Assembly: GCA_015478675.1 (NCBI GenBank)
Contig: JADMIH010000003.1
Span: 1-59,225 of the forward strand
DNA length: 59,225 bases
Source: Chloroflexota bacterium
Lineage (GTDB): Bacteria; Chloroflexota; Chloroflexia; QHBQ01; JADMIH01
Reading direction: 5' to 3'
The position numbers and the translations under genes were made by a program. The number at the start of each line of letters is the position of its first letter. The first letter of the stretch is position 1. Shown piece by piece: positions 1-8,507 of this stretch. Below the pieces are notes generated by a model, which saw only the letters and a program-made list of their open reading frames with translations, was not told the DNA's origin and searched no databases.

Positions 1-1784
1 GGTGAGGGTGCGAAGGTGGCTGTTTCTGTAGCTTGAGTGGTGCTCGTGGCCTGAGTTGTTGAGGTGGACTGGGCTGTAGAGGTAGCCTGAGTTGTAGCTG
101 TAGCAGCGGTGGTACTTGTAGCCTGTGCAGTACTGGTTCGGGTTGGGACCGATGTGCTTGTGGGGCTGCTCGTTGATGCTACCGATGTGCTCGTAGGCAC
201 GCTGGTCGAGGTAGTTGTCGCGGTGCCAGTGCTGCTCGGCGTTAGCGTGGTGGTGGGCAATATGGTTGTAGGGGTGCCTGTAGGTGTCTGCGCGCCACCG
301 CTGGGGAGATTCATTTTGCCTATATACAGGTCAAATGCGTTTAGTGTACCATCGGCGTTAGTACCGTCGCAATTAGAGTTGTCGGCCCAGACTGCAACGA
401 ACTTGCCGCCGTAAGCATTTTGTCCCGCATAATCTCCATAGTCGATACCGTTGCCCGCATCAGCGGCGTTGGAGAAGCCACCGCTCAAGCGTGTATTTGC
501 TGCCCATGTCGCGCCGCCATCCGTGCTGGAGGATGCGTAATATTCGGCGTCATCGTTCGGTGTGGTGTTGGTGCCGCCCACGCCTGGCACACCATTGTCG
601 TTGCGCGCATCGTGCCAGCCTATCGCCACCGTGCCTGTCGTGCGGTCAATGGTGATATAGGGTAGGAACTGGCTGCGAATTGGTCCCAGTGGGTCATCAT
701 TTACGCGTACGGGCGCAGTCCAAGTGGTGCCATTATCGGTTGAGGTGCGGAGGTATATTTCAGTATCATTACTTTCGTTGACCGGCTCTTCTGTGTAGAC
801 GAGGTAGGCGCGATCATTGTACACGCCGCCCGTCGCGTCCCACACCAGCCCGGCTTCCGCGTCGATTGATCGCCCCGACTGTGCCGGTATGTAGTCGAAA
901 CCGCCCACGTTAGTTGTCGTTGCTACGATTACGGGTCCGAAACCGCCAGGGCCTAAGCCATCGGCATCTACATTGACGTAGACTGTCGCAGGCCCTTCGC
1001 CTCCTGTCGGGTTCTGGTAAGTCACCATGACCTTGCCGCCATTCGGTCCAGGGCCAACTGTGATGCCGCCGAAGCTGCCGGTTGCGCCTGGAATTGCCTC
1101 AACGGTGCCAAATGGACCCCACGTGCCGAGGCCTGTGACGGGAGCGCCCCGCGCCACCATATTTCCGTTCAGGTTCCAGTCCACCCATACGCTGCCGTTG
1201 CCAACCGCCAGTGAGGGCTGGTCAATGCTGCCTGAGCCGGCCGTAACGGGGGCGGAGAAGGTGACACCACCGTCGGTGCTCAGAAGCACATTGATTTGAT
1301 TAACATTACCGTTTATGTATACAAGGAAGAGGTTGCCGAAGCTGTCAAAGGCCGCCTGGCCGTCGCAGCAGGCGACGTTGGTCGCCACGGTGCCGCGCGT
1401 CCAGGTCGCGCCAGCATCGGTCGAATAGCCGCGAAAGATGCTGTTGGCCGTAGTTAGATTCGAGAAGGCAACTATGTTGTTCTGGTTGGTCGGGTTGATG
1501 ACTACGAAGCTCTCCGATTGATTACCGCTCATCTGGCTAACGTTGACCACCGGGGCCGTGCAGGCAAGCGGGCGATAATTCGGATCAGCGGGCACCGGCT
1601 TAACACTGCCGGGAGGAGGAGGCAGCTTGCGCGTACCGTTCGGCACTACTTTGCCCGCCGCCGCGCTCACGTTGGGGAGCGCAGACTGCGGCTGGAGGCC
1701 CGCGCCGAGCGAACTACTCGCCGCTGCCAGCACGAGCAAAAGGATGATCACGACTGCCGCAGTTGAACCATATACACGCCGCAT
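1..1784 (-). CDS. Secreted sialidase-like (Asp-box/BNR) surface protein, C-terminus cut by window edge
   Basis: The minus-strand frame is open from an ATG at 1782-1784 to the left edge, about 594 codons, with no stop seen. It begins MRRVYGSTAAVVIILLLVLA, a signal peptide. The body carries four Asp-box-like motifs (STDAGATW, STDGGVTF, STDNGTTW, STDGGATW), the blade-turn signature of sialidase/BNR beta-propellers. After about residue 490 it becomes a Thr/Ser-rich stalk with repeated TTQAT/ATST units that is still running at base 1. Known of the family: such propellers are either exo-glycosidases or structural adhesive folds. I do not see the Arg triad or FRIP motif needed to claim sialidase activity, so only 'sialidase-like propeller' is supported. 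The stalk suggests display on the cell surface. The missing C-terminus may hold an anchor. Confidence 0.8.
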   Translation of the reverse strand, partial: MRRVYGSTAAVVIILLLVLAAASSSLGAGLQPQSALPNVSAAAGKVVPNGTRKLPPPPGSVKPVPADPNYRPLACTAPVVNVSQMSGNQSESFVVINPTNQNNIVAFSNLTTANSIFRGYSTDAGATWTRGTVATNVACCDGQAAFDSFGNLFLVYINGNVNQINVLLSTDGGVTFSAPVTAGSGSIDQPSLAVGNGSVWVDWNLNGNMVARGAPVTGLGTWGPFGTVEAIPGATGSFGGITVGPGPNGGKVMVTYQNPTGGEGPATVYVNVDADGLGPGGFGPVIVATTTNVGGFDYIPAQSGRSIDAEAGLVWDATGGVYNDRAYLVYTEEPVNESNDTEIYLRTSTDNGTTWTAPVRVNDDPLGPIRSQFLPYITIDRTTGTVAIGWHDARNDNGVPGVGGTNTTPNDDAEYYASSSTDGGATWAANTRLSGGFSNAADAGNGIDYGDYAGQNAYGGKFVAVWADNSNCDGTNADGTLNAFDLYIGKMNLPSGGAQTPTGTPTTILPTTTLTPSSTGTATTTSTSVPTSTSVASTSSPTSTSVPTRTSTAQATSTTAATATTQATSTAQSTSTTQATSTTQATETATFAPS

Positions 1785-2021
1785 TGACTGACTCCTTCGT
1801 TGGTAAGGACCATTGTGTGCAGATAGTCCTGGCAAAAATTGCCTTGCTGAGATGGGAAAGCGCCGGTGCAAAGGAGGGAGCAACTACAACGTAAAGTAGC
1901 GGCCCTGCACCAGGTAAGAAGTAATCAGAGCGCAAAGACAACCTTCAAGGGTAATCCTGATAACCCTCAGCGACCGGATTGTAGCATTTGTTCTTCTCTA
2001 TTGTCAATGCAGTGAGAGGAG

Positions 2022-2185
2022 GTAACTGTTCAGAGTTGGGGTGTAGCAATCTTCAAGGAGTAGCTCTCACCTACCCTCACGCGCCCTCACCCCCAACCCC
2101 CTCTCCCATGAAGGGAGAGGGGGCTTTACTCGAGGGCTGTGCTACGCCCTCACTACGCCCTCAGGTTCATAATCTGAAGAGTTAC
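2022..2185. repeat. MITE/REP-like element, GTAANNGTTCAG family, copy 1
   Basis: Left end GTAACTGTTCAG (2022-2033). Right end CTGAAGAGTTAC (2174-2185) is its reverse complement with one mismatch. Inside are the family body GAGTTGGGGTGTAGCAATC and a perfect 10-bp stem, CCCCTCTCCC (2098-2107) and GGGAGAGGGG (2113-2122), with an ATGAA loop. It fills most of the gap between the divergent genes at 1784 and 2363. No coding capacity was seen. Confidence 0.7.
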
Positions 2186-2362
2186 CGACACGAGAGCTTT
2201 CTCTTTTGAGAATACCTCCTTCGCGGACCACTTCCTGGAAAACCCCACGTGGAAAGCCCTGTCCGATGTTAACTCTCTGTAAAACCCTAGCTCAGCCTGA
2301 TTGACTTACCGGACGCGCCACACGTACAATATCGCAAGAGAATGTTCATGGAGGTATACATC

Positions 2363-4159
2363 TTGAAGAAAGCCCGGTTTTCCATTCCATTCTTGCTTGT
2401 TTGCGCCTCTATTGTGCTTGTCGCGCTTGCGGTTCGTACATCTAAGGCAGAGAACTTCGCTGATCCTGCCTTTCAACAGACCTGGGAGCGCACCGACAAG
2501 CCAGTGGTCGATGGGGTTGTCAAGCGGTCGTTCTACTGGGGGCCAGCAGCGGGGCCGCAGGAAATAGAGCCTTACACGGAGGGCATAGGTGGTAAAAGGC
2601 TCGTGCAGTACTTCGATAAGAGCCGTATGGAGATAAACAACCCCCCAGGTAAGAACGCCAACTCTGCCGACCCCTTCCGCGTCACTAACGGCTTGCTGAC
2701 GGTAGAGTTGGTCACGGGTAAGATGCAGATAGGCCCTTCAACCTTTGTAAACAGATACCCGGCTCAAATACCTCTCGCCTCCGACACGGACGACCCCAAC
2801 GCTCCCACTTACGCCAGCTTTGCCGGGCTGATGGCGCCCGTCGGCAACAAGGTTGGCAGCTCATCAGTCAGCTATATCGACAGAGCGGGCAAGGTCACAC
2901 CTGAGCCGAATGTGGCGGCGACGACAGCGGAGTCGATCGTCTACTTCGAGCCCTCTACAGGTCACAACATACCAAAGGTCTTCTGGGACTTTCTGAACGC
3001 CAGCGGCCCTGTTTATTCGGGAGGTAAGCTCACTACAGCAAAACTCAGCGACCCCTGGTTTTACGCCTCCGGTTTCCCTATCTCTGAGCCTTACTGGGCC
3101 AAGGTTAAGATCAACGGCCAGAGCAACACAGACGTTTACATTCAGGCATACCAGAGGCGCGTGCTGACGTACGTACCTTCGCTCCCGCCGGAGTTCCAGG
3201 TGCAGATGGGCAATATCGGCCAGCACTACTACGATTGGCGATACAAAAACGCGGGCCAGGGCACAGGCGGACAAACTGCTCTGCCACAGCCCACCGGCGG
3301 CGCTTCCGCAGGTGACAGCCTCCTTATTACCGGTGCGGTGAAGACCCCGGCCACTCTCAACCTGACAGCGCTCAAGCCTATAGCCGCACAGACGGTCCAG
3401 GTGAGCTTTGGCGCGGGCGATAACCACACATACAAGGGGCCTCTGCTATTAGATTTGTTGCAAGCGGTGGGTGGTGATGGGAACAAGGGGCGTGACTTGC
3501 CCATCCGCTACATAGTGGCGACGGGCCAGAATGGGCAGAAGGCGGTGCTCTCCTGGGGAGAAATAGACCCCATATTCGAGGGGACAAAGGCAATAGTCGC
3601 TTACAACCAGGATGGAAGTGATTTGCAAGGTGGGCAAGGGCCTGTTAGATTGATTATGCCCTCGGACAAAACAGCCGGACGCTCGCTTTACGCTCTTTCC
3701 AGGCTGGAAGTGCGCGCTCTCGCCCCCAATAAGCCGAGCGGCAGCGTGTTGCAGATCACAGGGGCGGTGAAGAACCCTTTGAGCCTGACGGCAAATGACG
3801 TGGCGAGCCGCAACCCGGTGACTGAGAAGGTGACATACGAGTCGGGCGGAGTGTCGTCAACGCATAGTTACACAGGAGTGCCTCTGCTACAGCTGCTGAA
3901 TGAGGCGGGCGCTAATGTCAGTGGGCAGAGCAGCGCCACCAGGTATATAGTGGCGGCTAACAGCGAGGGTAGGCAGGCTGTAATATCGTGGGGCGAGTTA
4001 GACCCTGCCTACTCAGGATTGAACATCATCGTAGCTTTCCAGGAGAATGGCATAGCGCTTGGCGGCGGCCTGACGAGGCTTGTGATGCCCAACGATGCAA
4101 GAGGTGGCCGCGACCTTCCTTACCTCCTCTCGCTCGATGTAAGAGATGCAGGTCAGTAA
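2363..4159 (+). CDS. Secreted protein with two tandem sulfite-oxidase/molybdopterin-fold-like domains
   Basis: I chose the TTG at 2363 because GGAGG (2350-2354) lies 8 nt upstream and the product then starts LKKARFSIPFLLVCASIVLV, a clean signal peptide. An in-frame ATG at 2342 would add seven residues. Residues ~30-300 hold a region with motifs such as TWERTDKPV, LVQYFDKSRMEINNP, GFPISEPYW and GQHYYDWRY, of a kind I associate with Chloroflexota secreted proteins. Residues ~325-455 and ~470-595 are two related domains (LLITGAVKTP...RLIMPSDKTAGR; LQITGAVKNP...RLVMPNDARGGR) resembling the oxidoreductase molybdopterin-binding fold. The mature protein has no cysteine, so the usual Mo-ligating Cys is missing. 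It is more likely a binding or structural protein than a Mo enzyme. Function unknown. Confidence 0.75.
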   Translation: MKKARFSIPFLLVCASIVLVALAVRTSKAENFADPAFQQTWERTDKPVVDGVVKRSFYWGPAAGPQEIEPYTEGIGGKRLVQYFDKSRMEINNPPGKNANSADPFRVTNGLLTVELVTGKMQIGPSTFVNRYPAQIPLASDTDDPNAPTYASFAGLMAPVGNKVGSSSVSYIDRAGKVTPEPNVAATTAESIVYFEPSTGHNIPKVFWDFLNASGPVYSGGKLTTAKLSDPWFYASGFPISEPYWAKVKINGQSNTDVYIQAYQRRVLTYVPSLPPEFQVQMGNIGQHYYDWRYKNAGQGTGGQTALPQPTGGASAGDSLLITGAVKTPATLNLTALKPIAAQTVQVSFGAGDNHTYKGPLLLDLLQAVGGDGNKGRDLPIRYIVATGQNGQKAVLSWGEIDPIFEGTKAIVAYNQDGSDLQGGQGPVRLIMPSDKTAGRSLYALSRLEVRALAPNKPSGSVLQITGAVKNPLSLTANDVASRNPVTEKVTYESGGVSSTHSYTGVPLLQLLNEAGANVSGQSSATRYIVAANSEGRQAVISWGELDPAYSGLNIIVAFQENGIALGGGLTRLVMPNDARGGRDLPYLLSLDVRDAGQ

Positions 4160-4199
4160 TAAGGGCGGGCTGCTCATCCCTGGGGATATATTTACCAAC

Positions 4200-4396
4200 A
4201 GTAACTACTCAGCCTAGATATCTTCAACATTTAGGCCGAACTTGGCTCATTAGAACAACATATTGTGCCAGTGGCCTTACTCAGCAGATATAGCCCGCGA
4301 AATGGTCGTCTTGAGCAGCTTTCAAGTGGCCGAAAATCACAAGATGTTGTGTTTGAACTCGGCATGGAAGCGTCATACTGTAGCTGAGTAGTTACT
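4200..4396. repeat. Inverted repeat pair bounding ~197 bp non-coding DNA
   Basis: AGTAACTACTCAGC (4200-4213) is repeated as its exact reverse complement at 4383-4396. The outer flanks are weakly similar too (GATATATTTACC against the reverse complement of GGTAGT...). This is the main structure in the 416-bp gap between convergent genes ending at 4159 and 4576. It may be a decayed small mobile element. No second copy was recognised in the window. Confidence 0.45.
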
Positions 4397-4575
4397 ACCA
4401 ATATACCTGATAACGAGGGGAGCAGCGCCACGCCAGGCGATAGGACGCCGGAGATAGGAGCCAATCCCTATCTCTAGTGCAGGTTATGAACTTTGAGGGT
4501 TGAAGTTGGTAGAACGGGAGATACTGAGAATTGCCTGCATGCGAAGCAGAACCCGGCGCAACGGCGAGCCTACAG

Positions 4576-5556
4576 CTATTCCTGCGGCGTAAGCAGGGCA
4601 ACCAGGCGGGCGAGGTCGAGATTGCCTCCGCTGACGATTACCACCACCGGGGCTTCGGCTGGTAACGTGTCTAGTGGGATGCGGCCTGCCAGCAGTGCAC
4701 CCAGCGCAGTAGCCCCGGCGGGTTCCGGCACTACTTTGGCTGACTGCACCAATGCGGGTACGGCGGCTGCAATCTCCTCGTCACTGATCAGCACTACATC
4801 GTCCACAAGCTCTCGGATGATGCTGTAAGTCCACTCACCCGCGAAAGGAGCCGCCAATCCGTCGGCGATTGTGCTCACGCGGTCAAGATGGATAGCGTGA
4901 CCTGCGGCGAGGCTGTTGAACATGGTGGGTGCACCATCGGGCTCCACGCCAAACACGCGCACGGCGGGATTCCGCCCCTTGACCGCTGTGGCGATCCCGG
5001 AGATCAGCCCGCCGCCCCCAATGGGCACGACCAGGGCAGCAGCCCCGGTAGCAACCTCCGGCAGGTCTTCCATCACTTCCAGACCAACGGTGCCTTGCCC
5101 GGCAATAATATGCGGATCGTCGAAGGGGGCGACGTATGTGTACCCATGCGCCTCCTGCTCAACTCGCATGCGCTGCAACAGCGTGATCGAGTCGGGGTGC
5201 AAGATGACTTCTGCGCCGTAATTGCGGGTATTAGCTACCTTGCTGGCCGGGGCAGTGGAAGGCATGACCACCGTGCAGTGGACCCCGCTCGCCTGCGCTG
5301 AGTACGCCAGGGCCTGGGCGTGGTTCCCGGCCGAGATGGTGATCAGCCCATGCGCCATCTCTTCGGCGTTGAGAGAGGCAATCTTGGTCAGCACGCCGCG
5401 TGGCTTGAAGGAACCGGTCTGTTGCAGGTTTTCGAGCTTCAGGTAGATAGGACGACCAATGCGCGCACTTAGGGCAGCATTGCGCAAGAGTGGCGTGCGC
5501 ACCAGCCTCTTTCCGATAATCTCTCGGGCTGTAAGAACGTCGTCCAGGCGGACCAC
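4576..5556 (-). CDS. Threonine/serine ammonia-lyase (PLP-dependent, no ACT domain)
   Basis: The 326-residue fold-type II PLP enzyme is expected to deaminate L-threonine to 2-oxobutyrate, or serine to pyruvate. The PLP lysine is in KLENLQQTGSFKPRG (~residues 37-51). The phosphate-binding glycine-rich loop is PIGGGGLISG (~175-185), and a second conserved stretch, VIVSGGNLD, is near the C-terminus. The protein stops there and lacks the C-terminal ACT regulatory domain of biosynthetic IlvA, so it matches the short TdcB-like or catabolic form. The start is GTG at 5554-5556 with AGGAGGG about 9 nt upstream. It stands alone: its neighbours are an inverted-repeat region downstream and a MITE-like element upstream. 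Serine racemase is a possible alternative within this family. Confidence 0.87.
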   Translation of the reverse strand: MVRLDDVLTAREIIGKRLVRTPLLRNAALSARIGRPIYLKLENLQQTGSFKPRGVLTKIASLNAEEMAHGLITISAGNHAQALAYSAQASGVHCTVVMPSTAPASKVANTRNYGAEVILHPDSITLLQRMRVEQEAHGYTYVAPFDDPHIIAGQGTVGLEVMEDLPEVATGAAALVVPIGGGGLISGIATAVKGRNPAVRVFGVEPDGAPTMFNSLAAGHAIHLDRVSTIADGLAAPFAGEWTYSIIRELVDDVVLISDEEIAAAVPALVQSAKVVPEPAGATALGALLAGRIPLDTLPAEAPVVVIVSGGNLDLARLVALLTPQE

Positions 5557-5630
5557 TTCTCTGTCCCTCCTACACTGCGTGTGGTATGGCTGTCAAGTAT
5601 AACAGAGTTGCTTCGCGTCCATACCCCTAT

Positions 5631-5792
5631 TCTGAGAAACTGTCTGAAAAGTCAGTTTGGCGGCTCATCCATCAGGATAGTAGGGCGAATATCGGGCAGA
5701 AGTTACCAATTTGGCGGCCTGTTCTGTGGGTTTGAGGGTTATTCTGACCCTGTTATCGTTACTCGGTTAGACTTTTCAGACAGTTTCTGAGA
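5631..5792. mobile_element. MITE-like element with 23-bp terminal inverted repeats
   Basis: The left end, 5631-5653, contains GAAACTGTCTGAAAAGTC. The right end, 5770-5792, is its reverse complement over 23 bp with one mismatch. The 162-bp element has no coding capacity and sits between the dehydratase start and the stop of the GH5-like gene. No convincing target-site duplication was seen. Ends of this kind suggest a non-autonomous derivative of a DDE-transposase insertion sequence, but no transposase is in the window. Confidence 0.65.
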
Positions 5793-5819
5793 TTCACTCG
5801 TAAGAGTTTATAACAGCCG

Positions 5820-8105
5820 TTAGGGTAGCCAGCCTTTGGCTTTCATCGAGTCGGCCCCGAGCAAGCCCAGGAGCACCTGCCCGTCGGTTCCAGTGAACTC
5901 AGGGTGGTACTCAAATCGGGCACGCTCGAAGTATTGCACGGTATACTCTTTGCCGTCGGTGGCGCTTGTTTCCTTCACCTCCTCGGAGATAGGATATCCA
6001 AACTGCGCCAGGCCGCCATTCTTTTGCCAGTAGGCCAGGAAAGCAGAGTTGAGCGAGTGCCCCGTCTCCGCGAAGTAGAGGTGATCAGGAGTGGACGCGA
6101 AAGGAACTATTTGCGGAAATTTACGGCCTGCGGATGCGTCTGCACCGAGTCGGCCCAGCAGCACATTATAAGGGGATTGGTTCTCAGGGTGTAGCTCGAA
6201 GCGGTTGCGCTCGAAATATTGCACCGTGTAGCCATTCTCGGTAAAGGCTTCGCTGAGCGGATAGCCGAAGGTGTTCAGACCGCCATGTGTTTGCCAGTAT
6301 CGCAGGAAATCACCACTGAGGTTATGGGCAGTCTGAGGGAAATAGACTGTGTTGGGGTCCGCCTGCGCCACAGCAGGCTCAACCGCACGCGGCACGGTGG
6401 TGAGCCGGTAGTTGTTCAGAGGAAGTAAGCTGACCTGGAGCCAATCGCCAACCAGAGAAGGCACGGTAGGCGTGAAAGGCTCACCGCCCGGGCGCGACCC
6501 CGTCAGGGTGACGCGGCCTAACTCGCTTGTCGAAACTCCGAATATGCCGGGCAGGTTGAGGTCGGCGGTAGCAACGTCGGTGGCAAATAGAGTGATGTTG
6601 CCTCCGGCGTTGTCCATCACGACCTGCGACGGCGCGCCCGACCTGTAGATAAAGTTTGTGCCTGTATATACTGTGCCGCCGGCTATCAGACCGTCAGGCG
6701 ATGTGTAAGCATAGCTGACAGCATAGCTTGCATCGGATTGAACGGTAGACATTGTACCAGGGGCCGAGCGGCTGAAGACTGTGGCAAGCTGCTTGAGAGC
6801 CTGTGCGGTGATCTTGGGCTGACCGGTGTTGTCAAAGAGGCCGTAGGAGTTCTCCGATGGGTTATTACCCTGGGGAAAGTTATTGAGCATCCACTTGGCC
6901 CCACCTGCAAAACCTTTGCTGTAAAGATAAGTCCATACTGCTGTCTCCAGGTTGGCTGTGCTGCGCGGATCATAGCCGGTGATGTTTCCCCCCGCGCCCT
7001 GCACCTCGCCGGGGTAGCCAAACTCCTCGAGGAGTAGAGGCTCCCCTGCAAAGGTGCGCTGGAGGTTGGTGAGCACGTTGAAGGTGCCGGTAAGTCCTGA
7101 ATAGCCGTGTGGGGTGAAACGATGGAGAGACTGGAAGGTGAGAGACCTGTTAGATGGGAGCTTGGCGAAGACAATGTTGCTGTAGCCAACCGTTATAGGG
7201 CGGCCTGGGTCGGCTTGCCTGACGGCGGCAACTTGCGTCTCTACCCAGGCAGATAGAGTACCATCTATGGCGTTGAGGAGCGGCGTCCACGGTGCTGAGT
7301 CTGGCGAGTCCATGTAGTCGAGGGTGGTGCCGTTATTTTTGTTGACCCAGGCCGTACCGGCATCGAGGAACTCTTTGTATAGCTCGTAGTAATTAGCCAT
7401 GATGTACGCCTGGTCATCTGTCATGCGCACAGGGATTATAGACTTGCCTTGCTGCTGGCGGTAGTCAGCGATAGAGGAACGGGGCACAGGCTCTCCATAA
7501 GGCAAAATAAGGTCAGGAGACTGTAAAGGCACCGTAAGAGTAATAGACGGGTAAATCGCTCCGGCAATATCGGTGAACTGAGGCTCGTTCTTCACATCGT
7601 AAGCCAGTATGGACGGCTCTGAAGCCAGATGCGCAGCGATACGCCCGTTGAGGTCTGCGGCGCGCGCCAGGTCAGCCTCGGGCCAATCGGTAAAAGTCAC
7701 TATCAGATAGAGGCCGTGCTTCCGAGCCAGAGATGTTACCGTGTCGAGTTTTGAGAAGTCACCGGCATTGATATCATCGCGCAGCGACTTTTGCACGAAG
7801 ATACGCAATGTGTTGATACCGACAGAGCGTGCCCGCGCAAAATCGGCGTCAATCAGCGCGGGATCAAACTTGTCGCTGTCCCACATCATCCACGCGCGGT
7901 CTACAGGGCCTTCGTAGTTGGCCCCGATTACAAAGAAAGGCTTGCCGCCTCTAGGGGTAATCCAGGTCGGGGTGGAAGGTGCATCCTGGGCGCGCACTAT
8001 CACCGCGCCCGCAAAAGGCTGCGCCGAAACGAGCAGCGCCGCCATACTGACGAGAAGGAGGGCTAAATAGAGGTACCTTTTGAGGAAATTTCCAGAATGT
8101 GGCAT
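5820..8105 (-). CDS. Secreted GH5-like glycoside hydrolase with two C-terminal Chloroflexota-type repeats
   Basis: The N-terminus LKRYLYLALLLVSMAALLVS is a signal peptide. Residues ~45-450 form a (beta/alpha)8-type hydrolase domain: GKPFFVIGANYEG, VGINTLRIFV, a probable acid/base Glu in YDVKNEPQ (~residue 172) and a probable nucleophile Glu in LLLEEFGYPGE (~359), the spacing and context of clan A (GH5/mannanase-like) enzymes. Residues ~585-755 hold two ~75-residue repeats (YFPQTAHNLSGDFLRYW...VQYFERNRFELHPE and YFAETGHSLNSAFLAYW...VQYFERARFEYHPE), each ending LLGxLGAD. The repeats resemble parts of the secreted protein at 2363-4159. Substrate cannot be read from sequence; beta-mannan or glucan is a guess. 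No clear Shine-Dalgarno lies at the ATG. Confidence 0.8.
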   Translation of the reverse strand: MPHSGNFLKRYLYLALLLVSMAALLVSAQPFAGAVIVRAQDAPSTPTWITPRGGKPFFVIGANYEGPVDRAWMMWDSDKFDPALIDADFARARSVGINTLRIFVQKSLRDDINAGDFSKLDTVTSLARKHGLYLIVTFTDWPEADLARAADLNGRIAAHLASEPSILAYDVKNEPQFTDIAGAIYPSITLTVPLQSPDLILPYGEPVPRSSIADYRQQQGKSIIPVRMTDDQAYIMANYYELYKEFLDAGTAWVNKNNGTTLDYMDSPDSAPWTPLLNAIDGTLSAWVETQVAAVRQADPGRPITVGYSNIVFAKLPSNRSLTFQSLHRFTPHGYSGLTGTFNVLTNLQRTFAGEPLLLEEFGYPGEVQGAGGNITGYDPRSTANLETAVWTYLYSKGFAGGAKWMLNNFPQGNNPSENSYGLFDNTGQPKITAQALKQLATVFSRSAPGTMSTVQSDASYAVSYAYTSPDGLIAGGTVYTGTNFIYRSGAPSQVVMDNAGGNITLFATDVATADLNLPGIFGVSTSELGRVTLTGSRPGGEPFTPTVPSLVGDWLQVSLLPLNNYRLTTVPRAVEPAVAQADPNTVYFPQTAHNLSGDFLRYWQTHGGLNTFGYPLSEAFTENGYTVQYFERNRFELHPENQSPYNVLLGRLGADASAGRKFPQIVPFASTPDHLYFAETGHSLNSAFLAYWQKNGGLAQFGYPISEEVKETSATDGKEYTVQYFERARFEYHPEFTGTDGQVLLGLLGADSMKAKGWLP

Positions 8106-8507
8106 TATATCTATCTTTTTCTGCGCTCACCGAAGCTCCGCGAGCCAGGGGCAAGCGCCTGTATATACTTGGCGGGTGTGACAGATTGCTGTGAAAGTGG
8201 TAGTAGGATATGCGGTTGAAACTGTAACGAGTAACAGCTACAGCAGGTTGCGACCTAGCAGCTAATGGGCGCTGCATACAGTATAACGAGATGACAAGGT
8301 GCCGATAAGGGCAAACCGGCGCGGCACTTATCTAAAGATAAGAAAAAAGGGCTGTATGTCGATAATTGTGTAATTTCGTAGAGGCCGTGCTTGCTTCCAG
8401 CGAAATTACACAAAATCTGAAACACTACCGAAAAAAGGGGGAGGGCGCGGCGCTCCACGCCCAGTCTTCACTTATAGATGTGGCCCCCTTGTAGCACCAA
8501 TCCATGG
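8106..8507. other. 402-bp intergenic region, no gene seen
   Basis: It lies between two minus-strand genes. The only clear structure is the 13-bp inverted repeat at 8366-8413. The rest should hold the promoter of the GH5-like gene, but I could not identify convincing -35/-10 boxes. Confidence 0.5.
8366..8413 (-). terminator. Possible terminator/hairpin after the TPR-V4R gene
   Basis: TTGTGTAATTTCG (8366-8378) and CGAAATTACACAA (8401-8413) are perfect 13-bp inverted arms with a 22-nt loop, about 95 bp past the stop of the minus-strand gene ending at 8508. The stem is AT-rich and no T-run follows, so an operator is an equal alternative. Confidence 0.35.

Noticed and set aside
109..665. Plus-strand open frames of 101 and 81 residues at the left edge
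   Set aside because: They are shadows of the open minus-strand Asp-box gene, and their composition reflects the Thr-rich stalk read backwards.
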